Assembly: GCA_014529385.2 (NCBI GenBank)
Contig: CM043969.1
Location: forward strand, 12,420,648-12,484,647
Length of the DNA stretch: 64,000 bases
Source of the DNA: Adiantum capillus-veneris
Lineage: Eukaryota; Streptophyta; Polypodiopsida; Polypodiales; Pteridaceae
Reading direction: 5' to 3'
The translations under genes and the position numbers were made by a program. This document shows positions 1-11,130 of the stretch, one piece after another. Positions within the stretch are counted from its first letter, which is position 1; each line of letters begins with the position of its first letter. Under the pieces are notes generated by a model. The model was not told the DNA's origin. It did no database searches and saw only the letters and a list, made by a program, of their open reading frames with translations.

Positions 1-2010
1 CTATGTTTCAATAGATTTATCTTGGATAAGTGGTGTACCTTGGAACAAAACCCCCATGTAAATCATGTCATGGGCATTACAAGTGGTGAGAAAAAATACC
101 ATTCAAGCTATAACATTATAGGTTAGACAAGTGGTGGACCTTAACACCTAATTCCTCTTAATATAATGACATAGAGTGGACAAGTGGTGAATCATGAGAC
201 CAAACCTACTAGGGATAATAGGTTGGACAAGTGGTGAACCTTGAATGTAAACCCCCCATGTACAAAAAATTATGGGTATTGGGTATTTCAATGGAGCCTA
301 GCAACTTGGAGACATGGTGGAGCTTATTTCTCTCCATGTTTCAATGGAGCCTATCTAGGAGAAACAGTGGAGGTTCCTTCTCTCTATGTTTCAATGAGCT
401 TAGCTTGGACAAGTGGTGGACCTTTCTTTCTCTATATGTTTTAATAGAGTTAGCTTGGACAAGTGGTGGACCTTGGAATGAAACCCCCATGTAAAACATA
501 TCATGGGCATTTCAAGTGGTGAGAAAGGATACTATTTAAAATATAACCTTATAGGCTGGACAAGTGGTGGACTTTAACACATATTTCTTCTTAATATAAT
601 GACATAGAGTGTACAAGTGGTGAATCTTGAGACCAAACCACTCTTGCTACTAGGGATAATAGGTTGGACAAGTGGTGGACCTTGAATGTAAACCCCTCAT
701 GTACAAAATTATGGGTTTAGGGTATTTCAATGGAGCCTAGCTTGGAGACATGGTGGAGATTGCTTCTCTCAATGTTTCAATGGAACCTATCTTGGAGAAA
801 TGGTGGATCATCCTTCTCTCCATGTTTCAATGGAGCCTATCTTGGACAAGTGGTGGATGGAGTTAGCTTGGACAAGTGGTGGGTCTTGGAACAAAACCCC
901 TTTGTAAAACATAGCATGGACATTACAAGTGATGAGGAAAAATATCATTCAAGATATAACCTTATAGGTTGGAAAAGTGGTGATGGACCTTGATAAGTGG
1001 TGAAGGATACCATTTAAGATATACCCTTATAGGTTGGACTAGTGGTGGACCTTAACACCCAGTTATTCTTAATATAATGACATAGAGTGGATAAGTGGTG
1101 AATCTTAAGACCAAATCACTCATGCTACTAGGTATAATACGTTAGAGAAGTGGTAGACCTTGAATGCAAACACCCCATGTACAAAATATCATGGTTTTAG
1201 GGTGTTTCAATGGAGCCTAGAATCTCGGAGACATGGTAGATCTTGATTCTTTCCATGTTTGAATGGCACCTATCTTGGAAAAATGATGGAGGTTACTTCT
1301 CTCCATACTTCAACGGAGCCTAGCTTTGACAAGTGGTGAACCTTTGCTTCTCTCTATGTTTGAATAGAGTTAGCTTGGACAAGTGGTGGACCTTTGCTTC
1401 TCTCTATGTTTGAATAGAGTTAGCTTGGACAAGTGGTGGACCTTGGAATGAAACCCCCGTGTAAAACATCTCATGGGCATTTCAAGTGGTGAGAAAGGAT
1501 ACCATTTAAGATATAACCTTATAGGTTGGACAAGTGGTGGACCTTAATACATAGTTCTTCTTAATATAATGACATAGAGTGTACAAGTGGTGTATCTTGA
1601 GACCAAACCACTCGTGCTACTAGGGATCCTAGCTTGGACAAGTGGTGGACCTTGGAAAAAAGTCCCCCTGTACAACATAGATGAGTTTTTTCATGTTTTA
1701 ATGGAAGAGAGATTCGACAAATGGTGGAGCTTGCTTATCTCCATGTGGATTTTAGAACTAGCTTGGACAAGTGGTGGAGCTTTGCTTTTTTACTCTTCAT
1801 AATACAATGATGTATAGGTTGGTTACATGGTGAATCTTAAGGCCAAACCTCCCATCTTACTAGAGATGATAGGTTGGACAAGTGGTCAACCTTCTATCAT
1901 TTCTCCATGCCTATAATTAGACAATTAGTAGAACTAGCATCTTTCTATGTTGTCTAGAGCTGAGCTTGGACAAGTAGTGGACCTTGCTACTCTCTTCCCT
2001 TGGATTATTA
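1..2010 (-). repeat. Degenerate box-repeat array, inverted orientation
   Basis: Reads as the reverse complement of the large array to the right: cttggacaagtggtggacc boxes recur every ~50 bp, joined by the same linkers (for example ccatgtttcaatggagcc). The phrase beginning with the box and running into gaatgtaaaccc recurs near 220, 661 and 1,135, so the ~440-bp monomer spacing is still visible. Copies are more diverged than those at 11-17 kb. The array continues off the left edge. No gene is supported here; the short open frames have no conserved content. Confidence 0.9.
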
Positions 2011-2699
2011 GTTTGAAGACTCATTATATATACTTGCTTAGATCTATATAATTACTCATTAGTTAGGTTACAAGTGGGTATGTAATTTGTTAGCCTCAAG
2101 GGACTTTGAATATTGAATAGTAAGACCAAGTGCTGGTTTGAAGATCTTTTGCTTATCTAAACTAGACTCTAACTCAATAATAAGTTTCATAAGTTCCACG
2201 AATTGTCCTATCTAGGCTCCAAAAGAGTCTTAATTGGTTTGTGCTAGATTATAACTTCCTTGATGGGGTAGAATCCTAGAAAAATGAGGCACTATAAGTT
2301 TTACCTTAGCTCAAATGGATTTTTCACTTAAACTCGACTGCAATTTGGCTATCTAGTCTTTGTCTCGATGGAGTTTAACACTAGATACATAGTAGTGATA
2401 TTTAAGCTTCATGTCTCTTCACTTGATCGAGATATGAGACCATACTTTCAAGGTCACCACTTGTCTTACCTAAAGACCAATGTGAGACATGGGAGCAAGA
2501 AAGCCATCCGATATTGTTTTAAGGACTATTACATAGGCAATCAATAACTTAAGTAAAGAAAAAATACTTGGATCTTTCACAATTAATAACTTAAGTAAAG
2601 CCAAAAAGACTTGGATCTTTGACAGTTTTTTTCAAACTAAAAAAGCACAATCTCATGCTAACAAAACTATAAATCACAATTGAAAGGTTTGAACAAGAA
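2011..2699. other. Spacer without a recognised gene
   Basis: AT-rich, mostly unique sequence. One degenerate box (caccacttgtcttacc) near 2456 points the same way as the right-hand array, so the change of repeat orientation falls between about 2.0 and 2.45 kb. A short direct repeat (aataacttaagtaaag with acttggatcttt) occurs near 2545-2620. Nothing else seen. Confidence 0.6.
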
Positions 2700-2878
2700 A
2701 AAGATCAACAATCTTAATAAGACGGATACTTTTCATTTCATTTGATGATTACAAACTAAAATAAAGTCTCTCAAGAAATTGATAAACAAAAAATGTAGGT
2801 GACTGCTTCATTATTTTGAGCAAAAATATCAAAATCTCTATTGATTGAGCTCCATCTAGTAGTATCCTTTGTAAGATC
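2700..2878 (-). other. Probable 3' UTR exon of the FCP1-homology gene
   Basis: On the minus strand a pyrimidine-rich tract ends in ttcttgcag at 2879-2880 and looks like a 3' splice site. A matching donor (taag|gtacta) lies just after the stop codon of the upstream exon, at 2971. This gives a 93-bp intron (2971-2879) in the 3' UTR. The exon start is well supported; its 3' end is only a guess from the AT-rich sequence that follows. Confidence 0.5.
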
Positions 2879-2972
2879 CTGCAAGAAGGAATAAAAAGAA
2901 AGATTTGTTAGATACCATGCACATGAGTGTTCAAGCATGTGTATCAAGAATATATGACATGTCACTAGTACC

Positions 2973-4157
2973 TTAGGGTTGCTTTCTATCCAGCCTTAGA
3001 AGATTGTTCTCAGCTTTCACCTTATTTATATAAGCCTTTGCTGTGGTTGCCTTCAAAACTCCTTTTGTGTTACAACCCAATTGCCTAGCTAAAGTGGTCA
3101 ATTGTGACGCCTTCATGCTTTCAATGGGTGTACGCTCCTTTGCCAAGATCTCTTGTATTTGGGCTCTTCTCATTTCATTGCGGTGGCTTGTGTCACTTGC
3201 ATCTTCAATGATAGTTTCATCTCTGTCACCTTTTGCAGGTGGTATTCTTCTTGTAAAGAACACCTTAGCTGACCAAACATCATTTTTCTGCTTCCAATAC
3301 TCCATGATTTGTTTGTATTCACTATCATTTGTCACTATAGGTTGTCCATAACGATTAGAAGCAATTAAATCACGCACATCCCTTCTCTCATCAAGCTGAA
3401 TCAAGTATGGCAGTAGCTCCTCCAAGAGCATATTGTCAACCATCTTCTCAGCATCAAATTGTGGTGGAAAAATGCAATTGTTTGCTGGTGAAATACATCC
3501 CTTGTAAGGAGAGTCATCAATAAGCACTGTTCTTTGTGGATCACATTCAAACCCCATGGCAATTTTGGCTAGAGGCTTGAACATTGCCTCAACGTTTGGA
3601 TTGTCGGGTCTAAACAATTTTTGAGTTTGAGCGGTGTAGCAAACATCTTGCGACCAAATTGCAAAGAAAGGCAATGTATCCTCAGCTAAGTTGTTTAGTG
3701 CTGCAAGGATTTGATACACATTATTCCTAGTAGCTGTCGACCAAATTGCAACATTAAACCTTTGTAAAATAGTCTTCAAGAATTGGATGCAACCTGGCCT
3801 GAGTATAATATATCTTTTTGAATCCATTTGCACTGAGTTGTGGTGTGAGGATGGTTGAGGGGAACGTTTCAACAATAGACCATTTAAATCCAATATAATT
3901 GTAAGCATGGATTTCTCAACATCTACGCTACATGACGTAGTACCAATTGGCAATAGCTCGTGAGTGGACTTTTCAGTCTCTTTTGATGTATGTTGCATTT
4001 TTGAAGCATCGATTTCTTGGTTCTCATTATTGGAAGCTTGCTCAAGTTGCACAACACTAGACTCTAGTATAGAAATATCATCCATCTTGGGCACTTTAGA
4101 AACCATAGAATCTATGGATTCTATAGTTGTTGACTGAACCATAGGAGCGTTATCCAT
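2973..4157 (-). CDS. FCP1-homology (NLI-interacting-factor-like) protein, DxN class
   Basis: 394 codons from ATG 4157-4155 to TAA 2975-2973. The middle of the protein is an FCP1-homology domain of the HAD fold: LDLNGLLL (phosphatase motif I), VAIWSTATRNNV (motif II) and VLIDDSPYKG (motif III), followed by the IFPPQFD-type tail usual in plant members. Motif I reads DLN, not DxD: the nucleophile Asp is kept but the second Asp is Asn. To my knowledge this is common in one plant subfamily and makes activity uncertain. The N-terminal ~85 residues are acidic and low in complexity; a basic SAP-like stretch (SQLTTLARQLGC) is near the C-terminus. A splice acceptor (tgtgttttcttag) sits just upstream at 4172-4173, so a 5' exon is expected. 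No frame breaks. Role inferred: nuclear CTD-phosphatase-like or scaffold protein. Confidence 0.8.
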   Translation of the reverse strand: MDNAPMVQSTTIESIDSMVSKVPKMDDISILESSVVQLEQASNNENQEIDASKMQHTSKETEKSTHELLPIGTTSCSVDVEKSMLTIILDLNGLLLKRSPQPSSHHNSVQMDSKRYIILRPGCIQFLKTILQRFNVAIWSTATRNNVYQILAALNNLAEDTLPFFAIWSQDVCYTAQTQKLFRPDNPNVEAMFKPLAKIAMGFECDPQRTVLIDDSPYKGCISPANNCIFPPQFDAEKMVDNMLLEELLPYLIQLDERRDVRDLIASNRYGQPIVTNDSEYKQIMEYWKQKNDVWSAKVFFTRRIPPAKGDRDETIIEDASDTSHRNEMRRAQIQEILAKERTPIESMKASQLTTLARQLGCNTKGVLKATTAKAYINKVKAENNLLRLDRKQP

Positions 4158-4171
4158 CCCAGTTTGTGAAT

Positions 4172-4813
4172 CTAAGAAAACACACACACAAATGGTATCT
4201 CAAAACCACTAGAATTTTATTCACCATATTTATATGTAGAACTCCTAGTAAGAAATTTATTTAAGGTAAAGTCGTTGTTAGAATCCTTGCAACCATTTTC
4301 AGCATTCGTACACCAAACACCACTTGTCTAAAATACAATCTACTAACTCAACATTTTCCATCCTACACTTTATTAAAGATGAGTACTTAAAGTGAAAACT
4401 AAAAGCCACCCTTGTTGAGGAAACATGGATACAAGGTCCACCAAATGTCCAACCTAGACTACAAGAAAATAATTAGAGATTTGGCTTAGATTTGGATTCA
4501 AAGGCCACCACTTATTCAAGTAAGATAACTCCACTTGTTTAAGACAGTAATGTTTGAAGCCCCACCACTTGTCCAACCTAGACATTGATTAAATTTTGGT
4601 AAGATTTATCACAAATCTAGAGTAGAATCAAGATTCTATGGCCAAGGTAGTCAAATATGTTAGACAACACACAAAGCATAAGAGCACTCTAGATTCTCGT
4701 TGAGCATAAACTAAACAATAATCAAATGTTATATTCACTTGAGATTTCATCCATGAAAAATGAAAATGATGCATGTACTTGAGATTTCCATCCATGTACA
4801 ATACTTTACAATG
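4172..4813 (-). other. Intron or intergenic gap with degenerate boxes
   Basis: Lies between the SET exon and the FCP1-homology exon on the minus strand. It contains several decayed copies of the array box (near 4318, 4438, 4505 and 4561) in the same orientation as the main array, separated by unique AT-rich sequence. Whether it is an intron of one gene or the gap between two genes cannot be told from sequence alone. Confidence 0.5.
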
Positions 4814-5370
4814 TCAAGTAAAGTTATAGTCAGCAAACAACTCTTCTCCTGCTTCAACTTGACAAATAGTCTCAATGCATACATGGCCATATTCTTCTGA
4901 CTTGATGTGTGAAGAGGTGCATTTATGCCAAGGTGGCAAATTTGGATCAAATGTATAGCGTACGTTGGGACAGACATTTGTACTGTGAGAACTATTTATA
5001 TAGCCCGACACGTTTCCTTCTTCTACACAACCAATAATGTATGATTGATCTTCCTCTTCTTCTATGTTTGGATCCTCTAGAAGAGAATATTTATAAGCTC
5101 TTGGAAATATTTTGCATATCTTTTTCCAGTCTTGAAATCTATACTTATGCCCTCCATAGTTTAGAATAGTCAAACCACTTTCCAGGGTAGTATGCACAAA
5201 TAGCCCATAACCAGCTCCTTCAATACATGAAAGTCGCACTTCAAAATCCACACCGTTAATATGGAAAATTACATCTTTGGGAATAGGAAAAGTTGGTGTC
5301 CCAAAAGGATCTTCATGCCAATCATAGTGTGAAATACATCTAGATTTTATATCACTTAACTCCTTTGTGT
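4814..5370 (-). CDS. SET-domain protein, 3' exon
   Basis: An open frame runs from a splice acceptor (ctttttgcag, AG at 5372-5371) to TGA 4816-4814, about 185 codons. It shows the order of a SET methyltransferase domain: GAGYGLF near the start (the GxGxG SAM-binding turn), SGYINSS...NVCPN in the middle (the counterpart of the RFINHSCxPN motif, with the His replaced), and GEELFADYNF at the end, with the catalytic-type Tyr. The frame is open upstream of the first GTG, so the real start lies in an earlier exon, probably above 5.4 kb where repeats begin. There is no post-SET cysteine cluster before the stop. Likely a protein-lysine methyltransferase; substrate unknown. It is upstream of the FCP1-homology exon on the same strand and could be part of the same transcription unit. 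Confidence 0.72.
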
Positions 5371-5429
5371 CTGCAAAAAGAAGAAAATATTATGCATAAA
5401 ATAATGACAATATCAAAGAAAGATATCAT

Positions 5430-7190
5430 TATTTTATAGTCCAATAGGTCCATTGTATGGAAGACTTAGAGTGCCTCTTACATGGTGCCTCCAAGGTTTC
5501 CAAAAAATAAAATCATTGGAAAAAAAAGGCCACTGTGTCTCCAATCTATTGCCCATTTGAAGCATAGAGAGAACCAAGGTCCACCACTTGTCCAAGCTAG
5601 ACATGGAGCATTGACACAAGATCCAGCACTTATCCAAGAACCCTATAGTATATGTGGTAACATGGGATGCATTGATGCAACAAAAGTAGTCTAGCCTCCT
5701 CATCCATCTCTTTTTTCTTGTAGCCTAGAGGGATTAGTTTCAAGGTCTATCACTAGTCAAAAACTACACATAGAACATTGATACAAGGTTCCACCACATG
5801 TGAAACCATCATCTCTAGTAGCATGGATGGTTTGATATCAAGGTTCATCGCGTGTCCTACCTATACTCTATTGTAGCATATAGATTCTGGTTTGGTGGTA
5901 CTACACTTGTCCAAACTTGGCTTGTTGTTGATATCTGGAGGTAATCAAGGGTCCTCCACTTGTCCAAGTTAGGCATATAAAACAATTGCAAGGTCCACCA
6001 TGTGTACAACATATGATTGATTATAGCATGCATGGTCTTATTTCATGGGCAACCATCTTCTCTCCAACATGTGTCCAACCTCGGCTCCATTGAAGCATGG
6101 AGAGAAGCAAGGTCCACCACTTATCAAAGCTATTATTTTCTCCCAGTGCTTTCAAAACCCATAATACGTTGTACATGGGGGGGGGGGATTCTTGTTTCAA
6201 GGTCCACCCCTTGGCTAAGATTGGATCCATTGAAACATAAAGAGAAGCAAGCTCTACCATTTGTCCAAGCTAGGAGCCATTGAAACATGAAAACCCCATA
6301 ATATGTTGTATACGAGGGGTGTTTTTCAAGGTCTACCACTTGTCTAAGCTATGGTCCATTGGAACATGGAGAGAAGCAAAGCTCCACCACTTTTCTAAGC
6401 TAGGATCCATTGAAACATGGAGAGAAGCAAGCTCCATTGTTTGTCTAAGCTAGGCTCCATTGGAACAAGGAGAAAACAAGCTCCACCACTTGCCTATTAT
6501 TGCATAGAGATTCTGGTTTGAAGGTCCACCACTTGTCCAACCTTGCCTTCATGTATGGAGATAATCAAGAGTGCAATGCTTCTCTAAGCTAGGGACATAA
6601 AAGAGTTTCAAGGTCCACTACATATACGATCTATGATGGGTTGTAGCATGGGAGGTTTCATTTTAAGGTTGACCACTTCTCCAGCTCCGCTTGTCCAACC
6701 TCAGATCCATTGAAGAATGGAGAATAAAGGTGTACCAACTCTCCAAAATAGGCAGGACAATCTCTATAAAACCCATGAATTATTAATATATGCTATGCTG
6801 TGGAGTTTTGTTTGAAGTTCCACTCCTTATCCAAGCGACAATCCATTGAAGCATGGAACTAAGTAAGATATATCTCTAGTCCAAGATAGGATCCATTGAA
6901 ACATAGAGAGAATCAAGGTCCACCACTTGTCCAAGCTATGCATGTTTTTTTGGAGCCATCTTTCCTGAAACAAAAAAAACCAAATGTTATTTTAACATAT
7001 ACTTTTTTGTAATGGATTAAGTTTGTGTGAATACAAGTTCCACCACTTGTTCAAGCTAGATCTAAGCAAGTATACATAGTGATCATTTAAGCTAGTAAAC
7101 TAAGGGAAGGGAGAAGTAAGGTCCACCACTTGTCCAAGCTTAGCTCTAGACAACATGGAGAGATTGGAGGTCTACTAATTGTCTAATATA
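5430..7190 (+). repeat. Diverged box-repeat array, left flank
   Basis: Boxes of the ggtccaccacttgtccaa type recur with irregular spacing and heavy point mutation. Linkers such as ccattgaaacatggagagaagcaa are recognisable from about 6,080. A run of ten G occurs at 6178-6187. No gene is supported. Sequence decay increases away from the homogeneous array at 11-17 kb, as expected for the edge of a tandem array. Confidence 0.85.
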
Positions 7191-10100
7191 GGCTAACTAT
7201 ATTGAAACATAGAGAGAAGCAAAGGTCCACCACTTGTCCAATCTAGGGTCCATTGAAACATGGAGAGAAGGATGCTCCACCATTTGTCCAAAATAGGCTC
7301 CATTGAAACATGAAGAGAAACAAGATGCACCATGTCTTTGAGATGCTAGGCTCCATTGAAATACCTTAAACCCATGATATTTTGTATATGTGGGGTTTAA
7401 ATTCAAGGTCCACCACTTGTCCAACCTATTATCCCTAGTAGCATGAGTGGTTTGGTCTCAAGATTCACCACTTTTCCACTCTATGTCATTATATTAAGAA
7501 GATCTGGGTGTTAAGGTCCACCACTTGTCCAACCTATAAGGCTATATCTTAAATGGTATTATTTACCACCACTTGGAATGCACATGATGGGTTTTACATA
7601 GGGGTACGGTTCCAAGGTCCACCACTTGTCCAAGCTAACTCTATTGAAACATAGAGAGAATCAAAGGTCCACCACTTGTCCAAGCTAGGCTCCATTGAAA
7701 CATGGAGAGAAGGATGCTCCACCATTTGTCCAAGCCAGGTTTGATTGAAACATGAAGAGAAGCAAGCTGCACCATGTCTCCAAAATGCTAGGCTCCATTG
7801 AAATATCTTAAACCCATGATATTTCGTACATGGGGGGTTTACATTCAAGGTCCACCACTTGTCCAACCTATTATCACTAGTAGCATGAGTGGTTTGATGT
7901 CAAGATTCACCACTTTTCTACTCTATGTCATTATATTAAGAAGATCTGGGTGTTAAGGTCCACCACTTGTCCAACCTATAAGGCTATATCTTAAAGGGTA
8001 TTCTTTCTCACCACTTGGAATGACCATGATAGGTTTTACATGGGGGTTTGGTTCCAAGTTCCACCACTTGTCCAAGCTAACTCTATTGAAACATAGAGAG
8101 AAGCAAAGGTCCACCACTTGTCTAAGCTAGGGTCCATTGAAACATGGAGAGAAGGATGCTCCACCATTTGTCCAAGATAGGCTCCATTGAAACATGAAGA
8201 GAAGCAAGCTGCACCATGTCTCCAAGATGCTAAGATCCATTGAAATACCTTAAACCCATGATATTTTGTACATGGGGAGTTTACATTCAAGGTCCACCAC
8301 TTGTCCAACCTATTATCTCTAGTAGCATGAGTGGTTTGGTCTGAAGATTCACCACTTTTCCACTCTATGTCATTACGTTAAGAAGATCTGGGTGTTAAGG
8401 TCGACCACTTGTCCAACCTATAAGGGTATATCTTAAAGGGTATTCTTTCTCACCACTTGAAATGTCCATGATATGTTTTACATGGGGATTTGGCTCCAAG
8501 GTCCACCACCTCTCCAAGCTAACTCTATTGAAACATAGAGAGAAACAAAGGTCCACCACTTGTCCAAGCTAGGCTCCATTGAAACATGGAGAGAAGGATC
8601 CTCTACCATTTGTCGAAGCTAACTCTATTGAAACATGGGGGGTTTACATTCAAGGTCCACCACTTGTCCAACCTATTAACGCTAGTAGCATGAGTGGTTT
8701 GGTCTCAAGATTCACCACTTTTTCACTCTGTCATTATATTAAGAATATTTGGGTGTTAAGGTCCACCACTTGTCCAACCTATAAGGCTATATCTTAAGGG
8801 TTATTCTTTCTCACCACTTGGAGTGACCAGCATAGGTTTTACATGGGGGTTTTGTTTCAAGGTCCACCACTTGTCCAAGCTAACTCTATTGAAACATAGA
8901 GAGAATCAAAGGTCCACCACTTGTCCAAGCTAGGGTCCATTGAAACATGGAGAGAAGGATGCTCCACCATTTGTCCAAGATACACTCCATTGAAACATGA
9001 AGAGAAGCAAGCTACACCATGTCTCCAAGATGCTAGGCTCCATTGAAATACCTCAAACCCATGATATTTTGTACATGGGGGGTTTACATTCAAGGTCCAC
9101 CACTTGTCCAACCTATTATCTCTAGTAGCATGAGTGGTTTGGTCTCAAGATTCACCATTTTTCCACTCTATGTCATTCTATTAAGAATATATGGGTGCTA
9201 AGGTCCACCACTTGTCCAACCTATAAGGCCATATCTTAAACTTTATTCTTTCTCACCACTTGGAGTTACCAAGATAGGTTTTACATGGGGGTTTGGTTCC
9301 AAGGCCCACCACTTGTCCAAGCTAACTCTATTGAAACATAGAGAGAAGCAAAGGTCCACCACTTGTCCAAGCTAGGCTCCATTGAAGCATGGAGAGAAGG
9401 ATGCTCCACCATTTGTCCAAGATAGGCTCCATTGAAACATGAAGGGAAGCAATCTGCACCATGTCTCCAAGATTCTAGGATCCATTGAAATACCTTAAAC
9501 CCACGATATTGTTTACATGTGGGGTTTAACGTCAAGGTCAGTCACTTTTCCAAGCTATTATCCCTAGTAGCACTAGTGGTTGGGTCTCAAGATTTACCAC
9601 TTTTCCACTCTATGTCGTTATATTATGAAGATCTAGGTTCTAAGGTCGACCACTTGTCCAACCTATAAGGCTAGATCTTAAAGGGTATTATTTCTCACCA
9701 CTTGGAATGACCATGATATGTTTTACATGGGGGTTTGGTTTCAAGGTCCACCACTTGTCCAAGCTAACTCTATGGAAACATAGAGAGAAGCAAAGGTCCA
9801 CCACTTGTCCAAGCTAGGATCCACTGAGACATTTAGAGAAGGATGATCCCCCATTGGTGGAAGATAGGCTTCATTGAAACATGAAAAGAAGCAAGTTGCA
9901 CCATGTCTCCAAGATTCTAGCATCCATTGAAATACCTTAAACCCACGATATTGTTTACATGTGGGGTTTAACGTCAAGGTCAGTCACTTTTCCAAGCTAT
10001 TATCCCTAGTAGCATGAGTGGTTTGGTCTCAAGATTCACCACTTTTCCACTCTATGTCATTATATAAAGAAGATCTAGGTGTTAAGGTCGACCACTTGTC

Positions 10101-11130
10101 CAACCTATAAGCGTATATCTTAAAGGGTATTCTTTCTCACCACTTGAAATGTCCATGATATGTTTTACATAGGGGTTTAGTTCCAAGGTCCACCACTTAT
10201 CCAAGCTAACTTTATTCTTCTCATAGAGAGAAGCAAAAGGTCCACCACTTGTCCAAGCTAGGCTCCATTGAAACATGGAGAGAAGGATGCTCCACCATTT
10301 GTCGAAGCTAACTCTATTGAAACATGGAAGGTTTACATTCAAGGTCCACCAGTTGTCCAACCTATTAACGCTAGTAGCATGAGGGGTTTGGTCTCAAGAT
10401 TCACCACTTTTTCACTCTGTGTTATTATGTTAAGAATATTTGGGTATTAAGGTCCACCACTTGTCCAACCTATAAGACTATATCTTAATGGTTATTCTTT
10501 CTGACCACTTGGAGTGACCATGAAAGGTTTTACATGGGGGGTTGGTTCCAAGGTCCACCACTTGTCCAAGCTAACTCTATTCAAACATAGAGAGAAGCAA
10601 AGGTCCACCACTTGTCTAAGCTAGGGTCTATTGAAACATGGAGAGAAGGATGCTCCACCATTTGTCCAAGATAGACTCCATTGAAACATGAAGAGAAGCA
10701 AGCTGCACCATATCTCCAAGATTCTAGACTCCATCGAAATACCTTAAACCCACGTTATTTTGTACATGGGGAGTTTACATTCAAGATCAACAATTTGTCC
10801 AACCTATTATCGCTAGTAGCATGAGTGGTTTGCTCTCAAGATTCACCACTTTTCCACTCTCTATCATTATATTAAGAATATTTGGGTGTTAAGGTCCACC
10901 ACTTGTCCAACCTATAAGACTATATCTTAATGGTTATTCTTTCTCACCCCTTGAAAGACTATATCTTAATGGTTATCCCTAGCTATTATTGCTAGTAGCG
11001 TGAGTGGTTTGGTCTCAAGATTCACCACTTTTATTAAGAATATGTGGGTGTTAAGGTCCACCACTTGTCCAACCTATAAGGCTACATCTTAAAGGTTATT
11101 CTTTCTTACTACTTGGAGTGACCATGATAG
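7190..11130 (+). repeat. ~442-bp monomer tandem array (older part)
   Basis: The landmark gttttacat recurs at 7591, 8033, 8475, 8836, 9278, 9720, 10162 and 10527, giving steps of 442, 442, 361, 442, 442, 442 and 365. Each monomer is itself about eight related ~50-55-bp sub-blocks, each opening with a ccacca-type box. Linkers include ctattgaaacatagagag, ccattgaaacatggagag, tagtagcatgagtgg and tctatgtcattat. The two short steps have lost whole internal stretches. Around 10.95 kb the pattern is scrambled, and the next landmark is at 11131. Confidence 0.95.
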
